Shown: positions 1 through 9,863 of the stretch, one piece after another
Layout: every line of letters starts with the position of its first letter
Numbering within the stretch: position 1 is the stretch's first letter
Origin: an uncultured Lachnospiraceae bacterium
Lineage (GTDB): Bacteria; Bacillota; Clostridia; Lachnospirales; Lachnospiraceae
Assembly: GCA_947246015.1 (NCBI GenBank)
Contig: CAMXQE010000014.1
Coordinates: 1-64,000, forward strand
Direction of reading: 5' to 3'
DNA length: 64,000 bases
Translations under genes and position numbers: made by a program
Notes under the pieces: model-generated
Seen by the model: the letters and a program-made list of their open reading frames with translations, nothing else
Database searches by the model: none
Told to the model about the DNA's origin: nothing

Positions 1-164
1 TTCGCTCTCATATATTCCTCTGGGGCGCTGTACGGTTGGCTGCTGTTTTTTTATTCCAGTTCCGCAGCCATCCTCCCAGCGCCTTTTTCGGCAGAGGAAT
101 ATCTGCTCGCTTCGCTCTCATATATTCCTCTGGGGCGCTGTACGGTTGGCTGCTGTTTTTTTAT
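1..164. repeat. Tandem duplication, 110-bp unit
   Basis: Bases 1-54 recur almost exactly at 111-164, giving a 110-bp tandem period whose second copy is partial. Inside lies an inverted match, AGAGGAATAT against ATATTCCTCT, which can fold into a hairpin. The repeat sits just 3' of the minus-strand binding-protein gene ending at 197, so it may act as a transcript end or processing site. The left copy may continue beyond the window edge. No gene is seen in it. Confidence 0.75.
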
Positions 165-196
165 TTATTCCAGTTCTGTTTTTCAGTTCTGTTTCT

Positions 197-1498
197 TTAC
201 TGTGTCATTGCTGTTACGAAAGCGTCCAGCTTCTCCTGTACGTTGTCTTTTGTTATCTCTTTGCTCCTGATTTCTGTGGGGATTGCATTCGCATAAGTCC
301 AATATCTGGAGCTGAAAGTAGAGTTCGCGGGCTGTGCCACGCTTGCCTTGTTTGCTTCTTCCACTACTACTGTTGCCAAAGGGTCAGCCTTAACTGCTTC
401 ACTTTCGCCTGCTGCCATATTTGCAGGAATCTGTGCGGACAGTTCATAACGCATAATCTGATTTTCTTCATTTCCTAAATATGCTGCAAAAGCTACCGCT
501 GCTGCCATATTCGGGGATTTTGCATTTACGCCGATGCATTTGGAACCATAGAAGCCTAAAAGCTGATAATCATTTCCATCCGGATTGAAGGTAGGAATAA
601 TTGCCATTCCCAGGTCGTCGCCTAATGCCTCTTTGTATAAATCATAGTTCCATGCGCCGTCGAACCATGCACCGAGTCTGTGGTCGCCTACCAGTTCGGA
701 AACGGAAATCTCACCGTCATATGCGCATTTAGGATTGTTAATCAAATCAATCAGGTAATTCGTAACTGCAACGCCCTTTTCGTTGTTCCAGTCAACACCC
801 GCTGCCAAATCGCTTCCGTCCTTGCCGAAGATGCTCAGGCCGGCACCGTAATAATAGCATCCGAGTTTCCATCCGCCTGCGGACTCAAAGTAAAAATTGT
901 ACACATTATCCGCCGTTTCCTTCGCCATGATTTTTTCCAGCGAAGTTACATCCGACTCATCCAGGATTGTTTTATCATAAAACATAAAAAATGTATTATG
1001 TGTAAAAGGAATCGCATAGAGCGCGTCATCTACCTTTGCCGTTGCAACTACGGACTCTGCAATCGTTGTATTTACCATTTCTTCTGTTGCACCGCCAAGT
1101 CTGGCAATCGCTCCAGCCTCTACCATGGAAGGAAGCTGGTCGCTTGCAAACATGAATACGTCCGCTGCTGCCCCTACATCTTTAAGCAGGGATTCCTGAC
1201 ATTTATCTTCTCCTACGATTTCCGTTGTCCATGTAATATTATACTCCGGATGCTCCGCAGCAAAAGCCGTCTGCTGTTTCTCCATGATTCCCGTATCCAC
1301 CTGGTTCTGAGGACACCATACCTTTAACGTAATATCCTGTACGTCTCCTGTCTGCCCGGCTGCAGATTCTGCCGGTGCGGAAGAGGATTCTGCCGGTGCG
1401 GAAGTACCTCCCTGGGAAGAAGCGTCTCCGCTTCCACATCCTGTTACGGCCGTCATTGTCATTGCAGCCATCAATAATGCAACCATAAACTTTTTCAT
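197..1498 (-). CDS. Sugar ABC transporter substrate-binding lipoprotein
   Basis: This 433-residue protein is an extracellular solute-binding protein of the family 1 (maltose-type) class, which captures a sugar outside the membrane and hands it to an ABC permease. The N-terminus is a lipoprotein signal: a KK start, a hydrophobic run and a VTGC lipobox, followed by a Ser/Ala/Glu-rich linker with a repeated SSAPAES unit (residues about 24-50). The mature part has family features such as AYAIPFTHNTFFMFYDK-like and LGAWFDGAWNYD-like segments. A strong AAGGAGG site precedes the ATG. The permease genes expected beside it would lie left of the window. The LacI gene at 1986 is divergent and probably regulates it. 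The sugar cannot be deduced. Confidence 0.9.
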   Translation of the reverse strand: MKKFMVALLMAAMTMTAVTGCGSGDASSQGGTSAPAESSSAPAESAAGQTGDVQDITLKVWCPQNQVDTGIMEKQQTAFAAEHPEYNITWTTEIVGEDKCQESLLKDVGAAADVFMFASDQLPSMVEAGAIARLGGATEEMVNTTIAESVVATAKVDDALYAIPFTHNTFFMFYDKTILDESDVTSLEKIMAKETADNVYNFYFESAGGWKLGCYYYGAGLSIFGKDGSDLAAGVDWNNEKGVAVTNYLIDLINNPKCAYDGEISVSELVGDHRLGAWFDGAWNYDLYKEALGDDLGMAIIPTFNPDGNDYQLLGFYGSKCIGVNAKSPNMAAAVAFAAYLGNEENQIMRYELSAQIPANMAAGESEAVKADPLATVVVEEANKASVAQPANSTFSSRYWTYANAIPTEIRSKEITKDNVQEKLDAFVTAMTQ

Positions 1499-1520
1499 TC
1501 GATTTTCCTCCTTTAAAACA

Positions 1521-1723
1521 TTAAAAGTTTCGTAAAGTTTCTATATGAGATACACTAACATAACAGGGAAATTAAGTCAAGAGTATATTTTGTGCACATT
1601 TACTCCATTTCATCCTATTTCAACTGATAATTGTGCACTTTTTATATTGACTCGAAACTTTTAAAAATATAAATTTCGAAACTTCGTTTCTTTCTGTTTC
1701 GCTGCTAAAAAATTGCGAAACAG
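1521..1723. promoter_or_regulatory. Candidate LacI operator cluster (CGAAAC boxes)
   Basis: The region between the binding-protein gene and lacI holds several copies of CGAAAC or its complement. TTAAAAGTTTCG at 1521-1532 and its exact reverse complement CGAAACTTTTAA at 1653-1664 lie 121 bp apart. TTTCGAAACTTCGTTTC is at 1674-1690. A hairpin-capable pair CTGTTTCG/CGAAACAG is at 1694-1701 and 1716-1723. A weak minus-strand promoter (TTGACT at 1575-1580, 17-bp gap, TAGTGT at 1552-1557) lies between the outer boxes. LacI-family dimers bind such inverted AT-rich sites with a CG step, so repression by looping is plausible but inferred. Confidence 0.5.
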
Positions 1724-1985
1724 CGGTTTTATTATTTTTTCCCTCAAACCATTTTTCTTACATATCCCGGACTGCTTCCGAAGTTTAGCAGGCAATCTTG
1801 TTTTTTCCCCTTTCCCCTGCTATAATTTTCTTATTCCAACCCTTTGCTATTGTAATCTTTAACAAAAATTCATGGGAGAAGAGTGAAAGATTTTTCAAAT
1901 CTTTCACTCCGCAAGTTTGTGTCTGCGCTGTATCCACAAACTTGATATGCGCAAAAAGCAGCGCAGAAATGAGGAAATAAATGAC

Positions 1986-3008
1986 ATGGCTACAATGAAT
2001 GATATTGCAGAAAAACTGGGGATATCCAAAAGCACTGTTTCCAAAGCCCTGAGCAATGCAACGGATGTCAGTGAAGAAATGCGCAAACGTATATTGGAAA
2101 CTGCCGTGGAACTCGGTTATGTCAACAAACGCTTACAGAAAAAAGAAAAAAAACTTTGCATCTTAATCGAAAATATGGATTATAATACCCCGAACCAGTT
2201 CGGACATGACATTATCCTCGGCTTTAAACAGATGGCAGAACCGGAAGGCTGGACCGTGGATATTGTCCCCATAACCATCAATTTCCAAAAACTGACGCCT
2301 TACGGCGTATTCATGATGCAGGAGGGCTATCAGGCATCTTTCATCCTCGGCCTGTCCCTTTTGGACCCATGGATGCAGGAATTCCGCATTTCCCAGATAC
2401 CTACCGTACTATATGACAATTATATCAAGGAAAACCCTACGATTGCCTCCGTCGGCTGCGACAGTCAGGAAGGCTATGAACTTGCGGTCCGGCACCTGAT
2501 GAAACTCGGACATAAAAAAATAGGGCTGATATCCGGCCCTTTGGACTCCTACATCCTTAAGGCAAGATACAACGCCTACATTAACGCATTGCATAAATAC
2601 GGACTGGAAGTAAACGAGAATTACATCGGGCTTGGATATTATGTAGCAGAGTCCACAAGAGAATATATTCCGAAACTGCTTAATCAGGGAGTCACCGCCA
2701 TCCTGTTTTCGCATGATGTGCGTGCCATTTCCGCCATCACCGAATGCAAGGACAGGGGCGTCCGCATCCCCGAAGATATCAGCATCGTAGGATTCGACGA
2801 TTTACCCATGACCGCCTATACCATGCCTCCCCTGACTACGATACGGCAGGACCGCATCGCGCTGGGGAAATGCGGGTTTTACGCACTATCCTGCCTGCTT
2901 AACAAGGTAGCTATCGGCTCCATCCTGTTAAGGGCTACTTTAATTATACGTGACTCCACCGGAGCGGCGCCGTCGGGGGCCGGAAATCCGGCCGGAAAAT
3001 CTCCCTAA
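1986..3008 (+). CDS. LacI-family transcriptional regulator
   Basis: This 340-residue protein has an N-terminal LacI helix-turn-helix (MNDIAEKLGISKSTVSKALS, with ATDVSEEMRKRI following) and a hinge. A periplasmic-binding-protein-like sensor domain follows, with the family signatures VGCDSQEGYELAVRHL, KKIGLISGP, DISIVGFDDLPM and PPLTTIRQD. The start at 1986 is preferred over an upstream in-frame ATG at 1917 because it puts the HTH at the extreme N-terminus and follows GAGGAAATAAATGAC. It lies divergent to the sugar-binding lipoprotein gene and probably controls it through the CGAAAC boxes. The C-terminal tail after LIIRDSTG is short and Gly/Ala/Pro-rich. Its stop codon overlaps the stop of convergent jetC. 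Confidence 0.93.
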   Translation: MATMNDIAEKLGISKSTVSKALSNATDVSEEMRKRILETAVELGYVNKRLQKKEKKLCILIENMDYNTPNQFGHDIILGFKQMAEPEGWTVDIVPITINFQKLTPYGVFMMQEGYQASFILGLSLLDPWMQEFRISQIPTVLYDNYIKENPTIASVGCDSQEGYELAVRHLMKLGHKKIGLISGPLDSYILKARYNAYINALHKYGLEVNENYIGLGYYVAESTREYIPKLLNQGVTAILFSHDVRAISAITECKDRGVRIPEDISIVGFDDLPMTAYTMPPLTTIRQDRIALGKCGFYALSCLLNKVAIGSILLRATLIIRDSTGAAPSGAGNPAGKSP

Positions 3009-6000
3009 AACACCAGCTCCTGCTGCTCTACTACCTCAATCTGCGATGCAATCACTGTTTCTTCCGCGGATCCCCTCATGTGGTCCGCTTTCAGATATTG
3101 CATATCGCTGCGCAGGTTCGCCGCAATCAGCGTCAGTACATAAATATTGTCAAAACGGTTATAAATGGACTCTCCGCCAAGGCCGGACAGACAAATCAGC
3201 TGGGTATTCGCCTTTTTCGCCATATCCATTAACGGCTTTAACAGATGGGAAGCATTGGTCTGTGCAAACGGGTTGTCCATCAGCAAGACTTTCCCTTCAT
3301 TCCGGTCAGCAAAAATATCCGAATCATCCTTCCGCATGTAATAAAGCAATGCCGAAAGAATCACAAACGCGGACAAGAATCCTTCCCCGCCCGAATTCCT
3401 CGCCACGTCCGCCCATGTAATCGGATACTCCCTCTGCTCCTCAATCTTATAGAGCCGTATCTGCACATTGCCGATTCCGACTACCGCATCATACAGCCCT
3501 TTCGTCGTTATCTTCGTGCCAAGGTATTCCTGCACATTTCTATTTTCTTCCAGCAAAGCGATTCCTTTCGCCGTAATATCGTCAATATAATCCTGAAGAC
3601 GCAGGTCATACAGGCTCTCGCTCTCCGTCCAGTCCGGCAGTTCGATTTTCAGCATTTTCACCGGACGTTCCCTGACGGTAATCGTAGAATTACGGTCGAT
3701 TTTGTTCAGGTTATCATGCACTTCTTTCAGATAATCCCCTGCCAGTTCCACGATTTTCGCCTTTTCTTTTTCCACCAGCGAAATATCCACCAGCAGTTTC
3801 TCCATCAGACTGTTGTATGACGCAATCGTTGTATCCAGCTGCTTTATCACACGTTCCGCATCCCCTGTCAGCTGCAGCATGGAATCCAGCGGTTTCTGAT
3901 AAAACTCCTCCGCAAACCGTTCCATGCGGCTCATCTGGTTCAGCACCCGCTCCAATCCCGAACGGGCTTCCCTGCGCTGTTCCATATAAGCATTGTAATC
4001 CCGGACCAGAATTCCTTTCCGCTTCGTCAGTTCCGCACCGGACATCGCGGAAAAGTCGCAGTCCCATTCTACCGGTTCCCCGCAGATAAATTCCTCATAC
4101 TCAGCCAAAGCCGCCAGATTGCTCTCATACCCCTGTATTTTCTTCTGTATCTGTTTCTCTTCCTTCTCCGCCTCTCCTTTTTCATATTCCAGCTTCTTTA
4201 TGGCCTCGGTGAAATCAATCGTCTGAATATCCTCTTTCGCAACCGGCTCTTCTTTTCCGCAGCGCTCCTTCATCTGAGCCGCTTTGCTGTCCTTCTCCTG
4301 ACGCAGAAGCGCACACCGGATTTCTTCCTCATGTATCAGCTTCCGTTTCCTGTCCAGTTTTCTCTCCTGCTCCTCGAAGAGAATTTCCTGATGCATCTCT
4401 TCCTTCCTGTCATAACGGACACCGCTGCAGGCATCCTCTGCAATGCAGTATTTTTCTTTTAACCGCTTCCATTCTTCCAACGCCCTGCTATACCGCTTTC
4501 CGGCCGACTCCGCACGCGCCTCCAACTCTTTCTGTTCCGCACTGATTCCGCTCGTAATGGCCTCATAGCGGTTTTCAGCCTCCTTTACCTGCTCAGATGA
4601 AAGACCGCCAGGGGTTTGCCGGCCATCTTCTATTCCTGCCTTACCGCTCTCCGGTACCGCTCCTGCTGCCGCATACTGCATGTAACGCACCATTTTCCCT
4701 TCACAGTCTTCCAGTTCACGCTCCAATGCTGCCAAACGGTTCCTTTCCGTTATCAGCTCCTGCTCCAGCCTGCTTATCTTCTCCCGTTCCAGCTTCTGCA
4801 GGTTTTGTACACGCTCCTTTTCCTTCCGGTTTTTCTCCAAAAGCCGGTAATTTTCCCGGTACTGCGCATAGCTTTGGCAGAGCCTTGCAAAATCCGCAAG
4901 CCTCCTGTTCTGACGTGCGGTTTCCTGTTCCAGCTCCGCAATCTGCTGCTCCCGCTGCACCTGAAGCTTCTCCAGCGTTTCCATCTCTTCCCTTTTTTCC
5001 AAAAGCTCCTGTTCCAGTGCGGCCAGTTCCTGTTCCTGTCTCCCGATTTCTTCTTTCGCCGCTTCATATGCGCTGCGGGTTACCTTCTGGTTTTTTATTT
5101 TCTCCTGTCTTCCAATATATTCCGTATACTCCGTTTTCTTCCTGTCAATGGATGTGCGCAGTTTTCCGATGCGCTCCTCCTGTTCCCGCAGCATCTGCTT
5201 CAGCCGTTCCTCTTCCAGCAGATTATCATTAAACCACACATAAAAATTCAGATTTGAAAAAGAACGGACCGCCCCTTTCTGCACTGCTTCTTTCTTTTCC
5301 AAATCCTCCCTGATAATCATCGGAACCGGGAAGGACGTGTATACCTGCTCCGAAAGTCCTGCCAGCCGTTCCAGTTCCTGTCTGGACAAAATGAGGGAAT
5401 ACGGCAGAAACGGATGGTCTGCCACCAGCTTCTTGTTCCGTACCGCAGGAAACTGGTTTTTCCGCAGCCATTCCATACCGTATACATAGCGGATGCCCGC
5501 TTCCTCTAACATTGCCCGGAATTCCTCCGACAGTTCCAATACCTGTCCCTGCGCCATATTCCGGTATTCCTTTTCCAGCGCTGCTGCTTCTTTTTCCAGT
5601 CCCTGCCTAACCAAATCGGCATCCGCCAGCTTCCGTGCCGCCGCGGCCAGTATCTTTTCCGTATCAAATAAATCTTCCTGCCCCATGCCGAAATATTGAA
5701 GAATAATCTTTCGTTCCGCCAGTTCCTGCCCATACTCAGACAACTGACGCTCCGTTTCCTTTTTCGCGGATTCCAGCCGGATTTTGTCCGCCGCCCTGTC
5801 TTCCAACAGACGCTGCATCCCTTTCCGCTGCTCCTTATACAGCTCCGCCTCTTTTTTTGCCTTTGCTTTTGCATGTTCATGGCTTCCCAGCTCTTTTTCA
5901 TATTCTGCCTGCCGAATCTGCAATGCGCCCGCTTCATATTCTCCCAGAATATTCCGGTTCCAGTTTTCCTTATATTCCTGATTAAACCTGTCTTCCACAC

Positions 6001-7456
6001 TGTCAAAAGCCTTTATCTGCGCACTGAAACCTCCCGCCTGCTCCGCCAGTCCGCTTTCGGTCTGACGCAGTTCTTCCAGCTTTTTCCTTCCGTTTTCCCG
6101 CTCCTTCTCACAATCCTGTACAGATGCGGCACACCTTTTCTTTTCTGCTTCCTTCTCCGCGCCCAGTACTTCATAATATCCCTTTAACAGTGTACCGAGC
6201 CGCTGTCTCTCCGGCTCCAGATTCTCTTCTTTTTCCCTGCAGACCAGCAGACGCTGCATTTCCCTGTCCCGTTCCTCTTTACATTCCGCCGCATTTTCCT
6301 GCAGTTTCACACAGGCCAGCACATGAAGCTTATGGGCGATTCCCTCCCGCCCGCGCTCCAGTTCTTCCTCCTCCATCCGCAGCATCTCCAGATTACTGCC
6401 GGAAAACCGCTCCTTGTCGGCGATTTCATGAAATTCCCCGGACAATTTTTCATATTCCAGATGTCCTGACTGCCGTACCAGTTCCTCTATCCGCTCTCCT
6501 ACAGCCTCCGCCTTCTCCTTCTCCTGCCCGTCCATCTCATGCAGCCGGCGGATAAAGTCTGCAATCCGCGACTTCTGCCTTTCCAGCTCCGCCGATACTT
6601 CCTGATAAGCAAAAGCGCTCTGCTTTATCCTTTCCGCTTCCTGTTCAAACGCACGGATAGTATCCCGGCGCTCAATTTTGGACTTATTATCTTTATACTG
6701 TCCGATGTACTTCTCCATGATGCCCTGAAATTCCTTCATCCGGTTCCGGTCCTTGTTCAGCTTATTTTCCACGGCCTCCAAAAACCACTTTTCCACCAGT
6801 CCTTTTTCATCTTTACAGTCGGCAAATAAATCCGACAGGCCGGACTCCTTCAGATTCACTTTCTTTATAATCGTTTCCCATTCCTTATAATGAATCTGGT
6901 ACTCCGTCAGTTTATCAAAGTACTGCTTCGACTGTGCCGGATTATTCATATCATAATAAAAAAACGGCACATTCCGTTCCCGTTTGTAAGTTTCAAAAAG
7001 CTGCCGGCAGACATGGAAGCCTTTTAAAGTAACATCCTTTTTCGTCTTCTCCACCACCGGAAGGTGATAAATATCCTGCTGACAGCGTTCTTTATATTCT
7101 GCAATGAAATTAACAATTTCCAGCTCTTCCTGCCGTTCCTCCGAGATTTCCTGGTTCCTGCGTACCATCATTCCCGTCAGCACATAACCCGCCCCCTGGT
7201 CCAGCTTCCACTCCACCATGATGAAGGTAGGCTTATTCGTGGTAAAATAACTGGCAAACGGCCGGTCTTTCGTATTCTGATAACGCTTATGCACAAAAGG
7301 AGCCGTCATCATCTGCACAAGAACCGACTTCCCGCCCCCGTTCCGCAGTGAAAACAGCGTGCTCTCCCCATTCAGCTGAAATATCTCGTCACTGATGCGG
7401 ATTGCATTGTTATTGTAGTTTAAATTAATCAAACGTACTGCATTAATCTTACTCAT
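3005..7456 (-). CDS. jetC: Wadjet defence protein JetC (SMC-like ATPase)
   Basis: At 1483 residues this is the SMC/MukB-like motor of a Wadjet system, which with JetA and JetB extrudes DNA loops and marks small circular plasmids for cutting by JetD. A Walker A (RNGGGKS, residues about 38-44) stands at the N-terminus. Very long coiled-coil arms rich in Glu, Lys, Arg and Gln follow (about 230-620 and 800-1250) around a hinge-like middle. Near the C-terminus come an ABC signature (SGGEGF, about 1356) and Walker B (KVLLMDNPF, about 1390). The start overlaps the end of jetB by 8 bp and has a GGAGGGA site, so the two are translationally coupled. It is the last gene of the operon and its stop overlaps that of lacI; no terminator is visible between them. 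Confidence 0.92.
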   Translation of the reverse strand: MSKINAVRLINLNYNNNAIRISDEIFQLNGESTLFSLRNGGGKSVLVQMMTAPFVHKRYQNTKDRPFASYFTTNKPTFIMVEWKLDQGAGYVLTGMMVRRNQEISEERQEELEIVNFIAEYKERCQQDIYHLPVVEKTKKDVTLKGFHVCRQLFETYKRERNVPFFYYDMNNPAQSKQYFDKLTEYQIHYKEWETIIKKVNLKESGLSDLFADCKDEKGLVEKWFLEAVENKLNKDRNRMKEFQGIMEKYIGQYKDNKSKIERRDTIRAFEQEAERIKQSAFAYQEVSAELERQKSRIADFIRRLHEMDGQEKEKAEAVGERIEELVRQSGHLEYEKLSGEFHEIADKERFSGSNLEMLRMEEEELERGREGIAHKLHVLACVKLQENAAECKEERDREMQRLLVCREKEENLEPERQRLGTLLKGYYEVLGAEKEAEKKRCAASVQDCEKERENGRKKLEELRQTESGLAEQAGGFSAQIKAFDSVEDRFNQEYKENWNRNILGEYEAGALQIRQAEYEKELGSHEHAKAKAKKEAELYKEQRKGMQRLLEDRAADKIRLESAKKETERQLSEYGQELAERKIILQYFGMGQEDLFDTEKILAAAARKLADADLVRQGLEKEAAALEKEYRNMAQGQVLELSEEFRAMLEEAGIRYVYGMEWLRKNQFPAVRNKKLVADHPFLPYSLILSRQELERLAGLSEQVYTSFPVPMIIREDLEKKEAVQKGAVRSFSNLNFYVWFNDNLLEEERLKQMLREQEERIGKLRTSIDRKKTEYTEYIGRQEKIKNQKVTRSAYEAAKEEIGRQEQELAALEQELLEKREEMETLEKLQVQREQQIAELEQETARQNRRLADFARLCQSYAQYRENYRLLEKNRKEKERVQNLQKLEREKISRLEQELITERNRLAALERELEDCEGKMVRYMQYAAAGAVPESGKAGIEDGRQTPGGLSSEQVKEAENRYEAITSGISAEQKELEARAESAGKRYSRALEEWKRLKEKYCIAEDACSGVRYDRKEEMHQEILFEEQERKLDRKRKLIHEEEIRCALLRQEKDSKAAQMKERCGKEEPVAKEDIQTIDFTEAIKKLEYEKGEAEKEEKQIQKKIQGYESNLAALAEYEEFICGEPVEWDCDFSAMSGAELTKRKGILVRDYNAYMEQRREARSGLERVLNQMSRMERFAEEFYQKPLDSMLQLTGDAERVIKQLDTTIASYNSLMEKLLVDISLVEKEKAKIVELAGDYLKEVHDNLNKIDRNSTITVRERPVKMLKIELPDWTESESLYDLRLQDYIDDITAKGIALLEENRNVQEYLGTKITTKGLYDAVVGIGNVQIRLYKIEEQREYPITWADVARNSGGEGFLSAFVILSALLYYMRKDDSDIFADRNEGKVLLMDNPFAQTNASHLLKPLMDMAKKANTQLICLSGLGGESIYNRFDNIYVLTLIAANLRSDMQYLKADHMRGSAEETVIASQIEVVEQQELVF

Positions 7457-8201
7457 TCCGTCCCTCCAGCACCCGCTTTACCCTTTGGAAATGATTCTGG
7501 TTCAAAAGATTCCAATCCATGAAGTTGTCCAGCTTCTTGGTTGTCTTAATCATTTCATCCTCTTCCACATATTCTATCAGTCCCTGCTTCTGCAGGAAGT
7601 TCAGGATATTATACAGAAATCCCTCCTTGGTCGTCCTAGCCCGCGAACCCTTTTCATCGGATTTCAATGCCTCATATGCCTCAGCCATATTGGAAAATGC
7701 GATTCCTGCCCGTTCCTCTTCTTCCTCGCCCACCCGCTCCACACCTTCTTTCAGACGGGCGGAAACACAGTTCTGCAGTTCCCCTACACGCATATAATCC
7801 CTCGTTTTGCTCGTTGCTCCCTGCCCGTCATAGAACTCCACCAGCAGGGTCAGGATGACGAACTGGGAAAGATAATAATCCTTATCCGTACCATTGGATT
7901 TACACAGCACCTGTTTCAGCTGCGCTTTGGAAAAACCAAGAAATGCATTATCCTCCCGCGGAATCAGATAAATCACATTTCCATAACGCTCAATGTCACA
8001 CGCCGCCGCGTCCCCCTGGGATTTCACCAGATTCTGAATCCGTTCATTCTCCGCATATCCGCGATACAGCCGCTCCTGTATCTCCTCCCCTAGTTCATGG
8101 TGTTCCAGCAGATAATAAAAAATCTCCTGTCCCATACGTATATCCTCTATTTCATATGCCATCCTTTGGACGCCCTCCCTTCCGCCATGCGCGCAGTTCA
8201 T
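7449..8201 (-). CDS. jetB: Wadjet defence protein JetB (DUF4194, kite-like)
   Basis: This 250-residue protein occupies the JetB position between jetA and jetC and fits the DUF4194 family. That family is the MukE/kite-type winged-helix subunit that bridges the JetC ATPase heads and JetA. Visible features are IYLIPREDNAFLGFSKAQL near residues 70-95, an acidic linker (GEEEEERA), and a C-terminal winged-helix-like segment (FLYNILNFLQKQGLIEYVEEDEMIKTTKKLD). The ATG at 8201 overlaps the jetA stop by 4 bp. A second in-frame ATG at 8162 is preceded by GGGAGG and could be the true start, giving 237 residues. Assignment rests mainly on size, this motif pattern and gene order. Confidence 0.88.
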   Translation of the reverse strand: MNCAHGGREGVQRMAYEIEDIRMGQEIFYYLLEHHELGEEIQERLYRGYAENERIQNLVKSQGDAAACDIERYGNVIYLIPREDNAFLGFSKAQLKQVLCKSNGTDKDYYLSQFVILTLLVEFYDGQGATSKTRDYMRVGELQNCVSARLKEGVERVGEEEEERAGIAFSNMAEAYEALKSDEKGSRARTTKEGFLYNILNFLQKQGLIEYVEEDEMIKTTKKLDNFMDWNLLNQNHFQRVKRVLEGRNE

Positions 8202-9799
8202 TCTCTTTTTACACGAATCAACACGTTCGAGCAGCAGATATTCTTCCTGCTCCCCTTCTCATCCGGTACGTTTTCAAACGTAATGACTTTCCCGTCCTCT
8301 ATCCGGTATACCTCTATTCTGCGCATCTGCGGCGCGACAGTCTCCGTCAGGTCCAAAAGCATTTCGTTTAACCGGAAACCGCCGGAAACCTCGCTGATAT
8401 AGTTCCTGCGCTCTTCCCGAAGCTGCTCCATATCGATTTCCCTGCCCCTTAACAGTTCCACCATAATTTCCTTGAAAATCGGCACATTCGGAATCAGCTC
8501 CGAATAGTCCTCCTGTGCCTTTATCTCTTCAAGGGAAACTTCTCCCGTTTCTGTTTCCATGGCCCTGCGCAGCAGAAAGCCAAGGCTCCGCTCATACCTG
8601 GCCAGCTTTTCCCGCTGCCGCCGCTCCTCTGCTTCCATCCATGCATCATCCCCGAATTCCATCACATCTCCTGTCTCCTCCTGCTCTTTCCTTCGGACCG
8701 GACGCTGTAATTCCGTGGATTTCTTTAAATTATAAATTTTATCCGGCACATTTCCGAAAAGAGGACGCAGGAAAATTTCCATGCGTTCCAAACCTTCCGG
8801 CCGCTCCAGTATTTTTTCATACAGTTCATTGCGCATGGAGAACCTTCGGATGAACGACATTTGGGAAAGCTGTTCCAATTCCCTCGTATACAACGATTTC
8901 AAATCGAAATGGCTGTTCAGGATTTTCTGGTGTTCGTCAATGGTACGGTTCAGATAGTTCTCGATTATGCTGAGATTTTTAAGCTTTTCTTCCTCTTTCC
9001 CGTCCAGCTGCCTGACATTCACGTCCATCTCTTCCAATTCCCTGACTCTCGTTTTCACCAGTTCCCGGTAATTCTGAAACTTCTGTTTCGTATCGCTGAT
9101 TGTGTCCAGATTCTCTTCCAGCACCGTCTCATATTCCGCCACCGAATAACTTAACGCATTCCTGCGTATCCGCCCCATCGCCTCTTCAATCTTCTGCAAT
9201 TGGATGCGAAGGAGATTGAATACATTTTTAATATCATCCACTGCCTTGTCATAACTCTGCTTTTCCAAATGCAGTTTAAAAATCATCTCATGGATGGTCA
9301 GTTTCATATTGCTCTCGATTTCCAAGGTGGACAACAACAGATTGTATCCGTCTTCCGTCAGGTAATACGAAGTACGGCGCACTTCGGAATCCACATAGAC
9401 AATCTTATTCGCCACATAGCTGACATTCATAATCTGATATGCCCTCTGCTCGAAATCGAATCCGTCAAAATACATCGCTTTCCCCTCATTGGAAAGCACT
9501 ACATTGATAATAAAATCTCCAAGGGTTTTACAGTCTTCATAACCCATATTTCTTTCAAAATAGCGCATGTTCAGACTGTCCAGATACGCACCGATATCGT
9601 CTATGGTACAGTTCTCTTCTTTCAGGGACTGTTCCATCAGATACAGCATGACTGCAAAGATAACATTGATTTGCTCATCCAGTTTTTGAAATCCGAATTG
9701 CTTCCAGATTGTCTTCTGGCTGCTGTTTGCAAAAAGCAGCACATAAGCTCCCACATGCTTCATCCGCTTCGGGAACTGTTTTAAAAATTCATATTGCAT
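8198..9799 (-). CDS. jetA: Wadjet defence protein JetA (kleisin-like)
   Basis: This 533-residue protein is the likely JetA, the MukF/kleisin-like subunit that closes the JetC ring. It has an alpha-helical N-terminal region, a winged-helix-like part (RTSYYLTEDGYNLLLSTLEIE), a helical coiled section around residues 190-320 (many Leu/Glu/Lys heptads) and an acidic middle. The C-terminal part contains FRLNEMLLDLTETVAPQMRRIEVYRIED. It sits downstream of jetD with a 64-bp gap and overlaps jetB by 4 bp. The sequence does not look like the DUF3375 JetA of type I systems. Together with the jetD-first gene order this suggests a type II or III Wadjet, but the subtype cannot be fixed by eye. Confidence 0.87.
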   Translation of the reverse strand: MQYEFLKQFPKRMKHVGAYVLLFANSSQKTIWKQFGFQKLDEQINVIFAVMLYLMEQSLKEENCTIDDIGAYLDSLNMRYFERNMGYEDCKTLGDFIINVVLSNEGKAMYFDGFDFEQRAYQIMNVSYVANKIVYVDSEVRRTSYYLTEDGYNLLLSTLEIESNMKLTIHEMIFKLHLEKQSYDKAVDDIKNVFNLLRIQLQKIEEAMGRIRRNALSYSVAEYETVLEENLDTISDTKQKFQNYRELVKTRVRELEEMDVNVRQLDGKEEEKLKNLSIIENYLNRTIDEHQKILNSHFDLKSLYTRELEQLSQMSFIRRFSMRNELYEKILERPEGLERMEIFLRPLFGNVPDKIYNLKKSTELQRPVRRKEQEETGDVMEFGDDAWMEAEERRQREKLARYERSLGFLLRRAMETETGEVSLEEIKAQEDYSELIPNVPIFKEIMVELLRGREIDMEQLREERRNYISEVSGGFRLNEMLLDLTETVAPQMRRIEVYRIEDGKVITFENVPDEKGSRKNICCSNVLIRVKRE

Positions 9800-9863
9800 C
9801 GTTTTTCTCTCATTTAGTCTTCGGGTTTTATTCTATTACTGCCAGTTCTGCGCCGGATATAGT

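Noticed and set aside
4597-5257. Long plus-strand open frames of over 200 codons opposite jetC
   Set aside because: They are antisense shadows of the coiled-coil gene; their Pro/Ser/Leu-rich composition and lack of start sites are typical.
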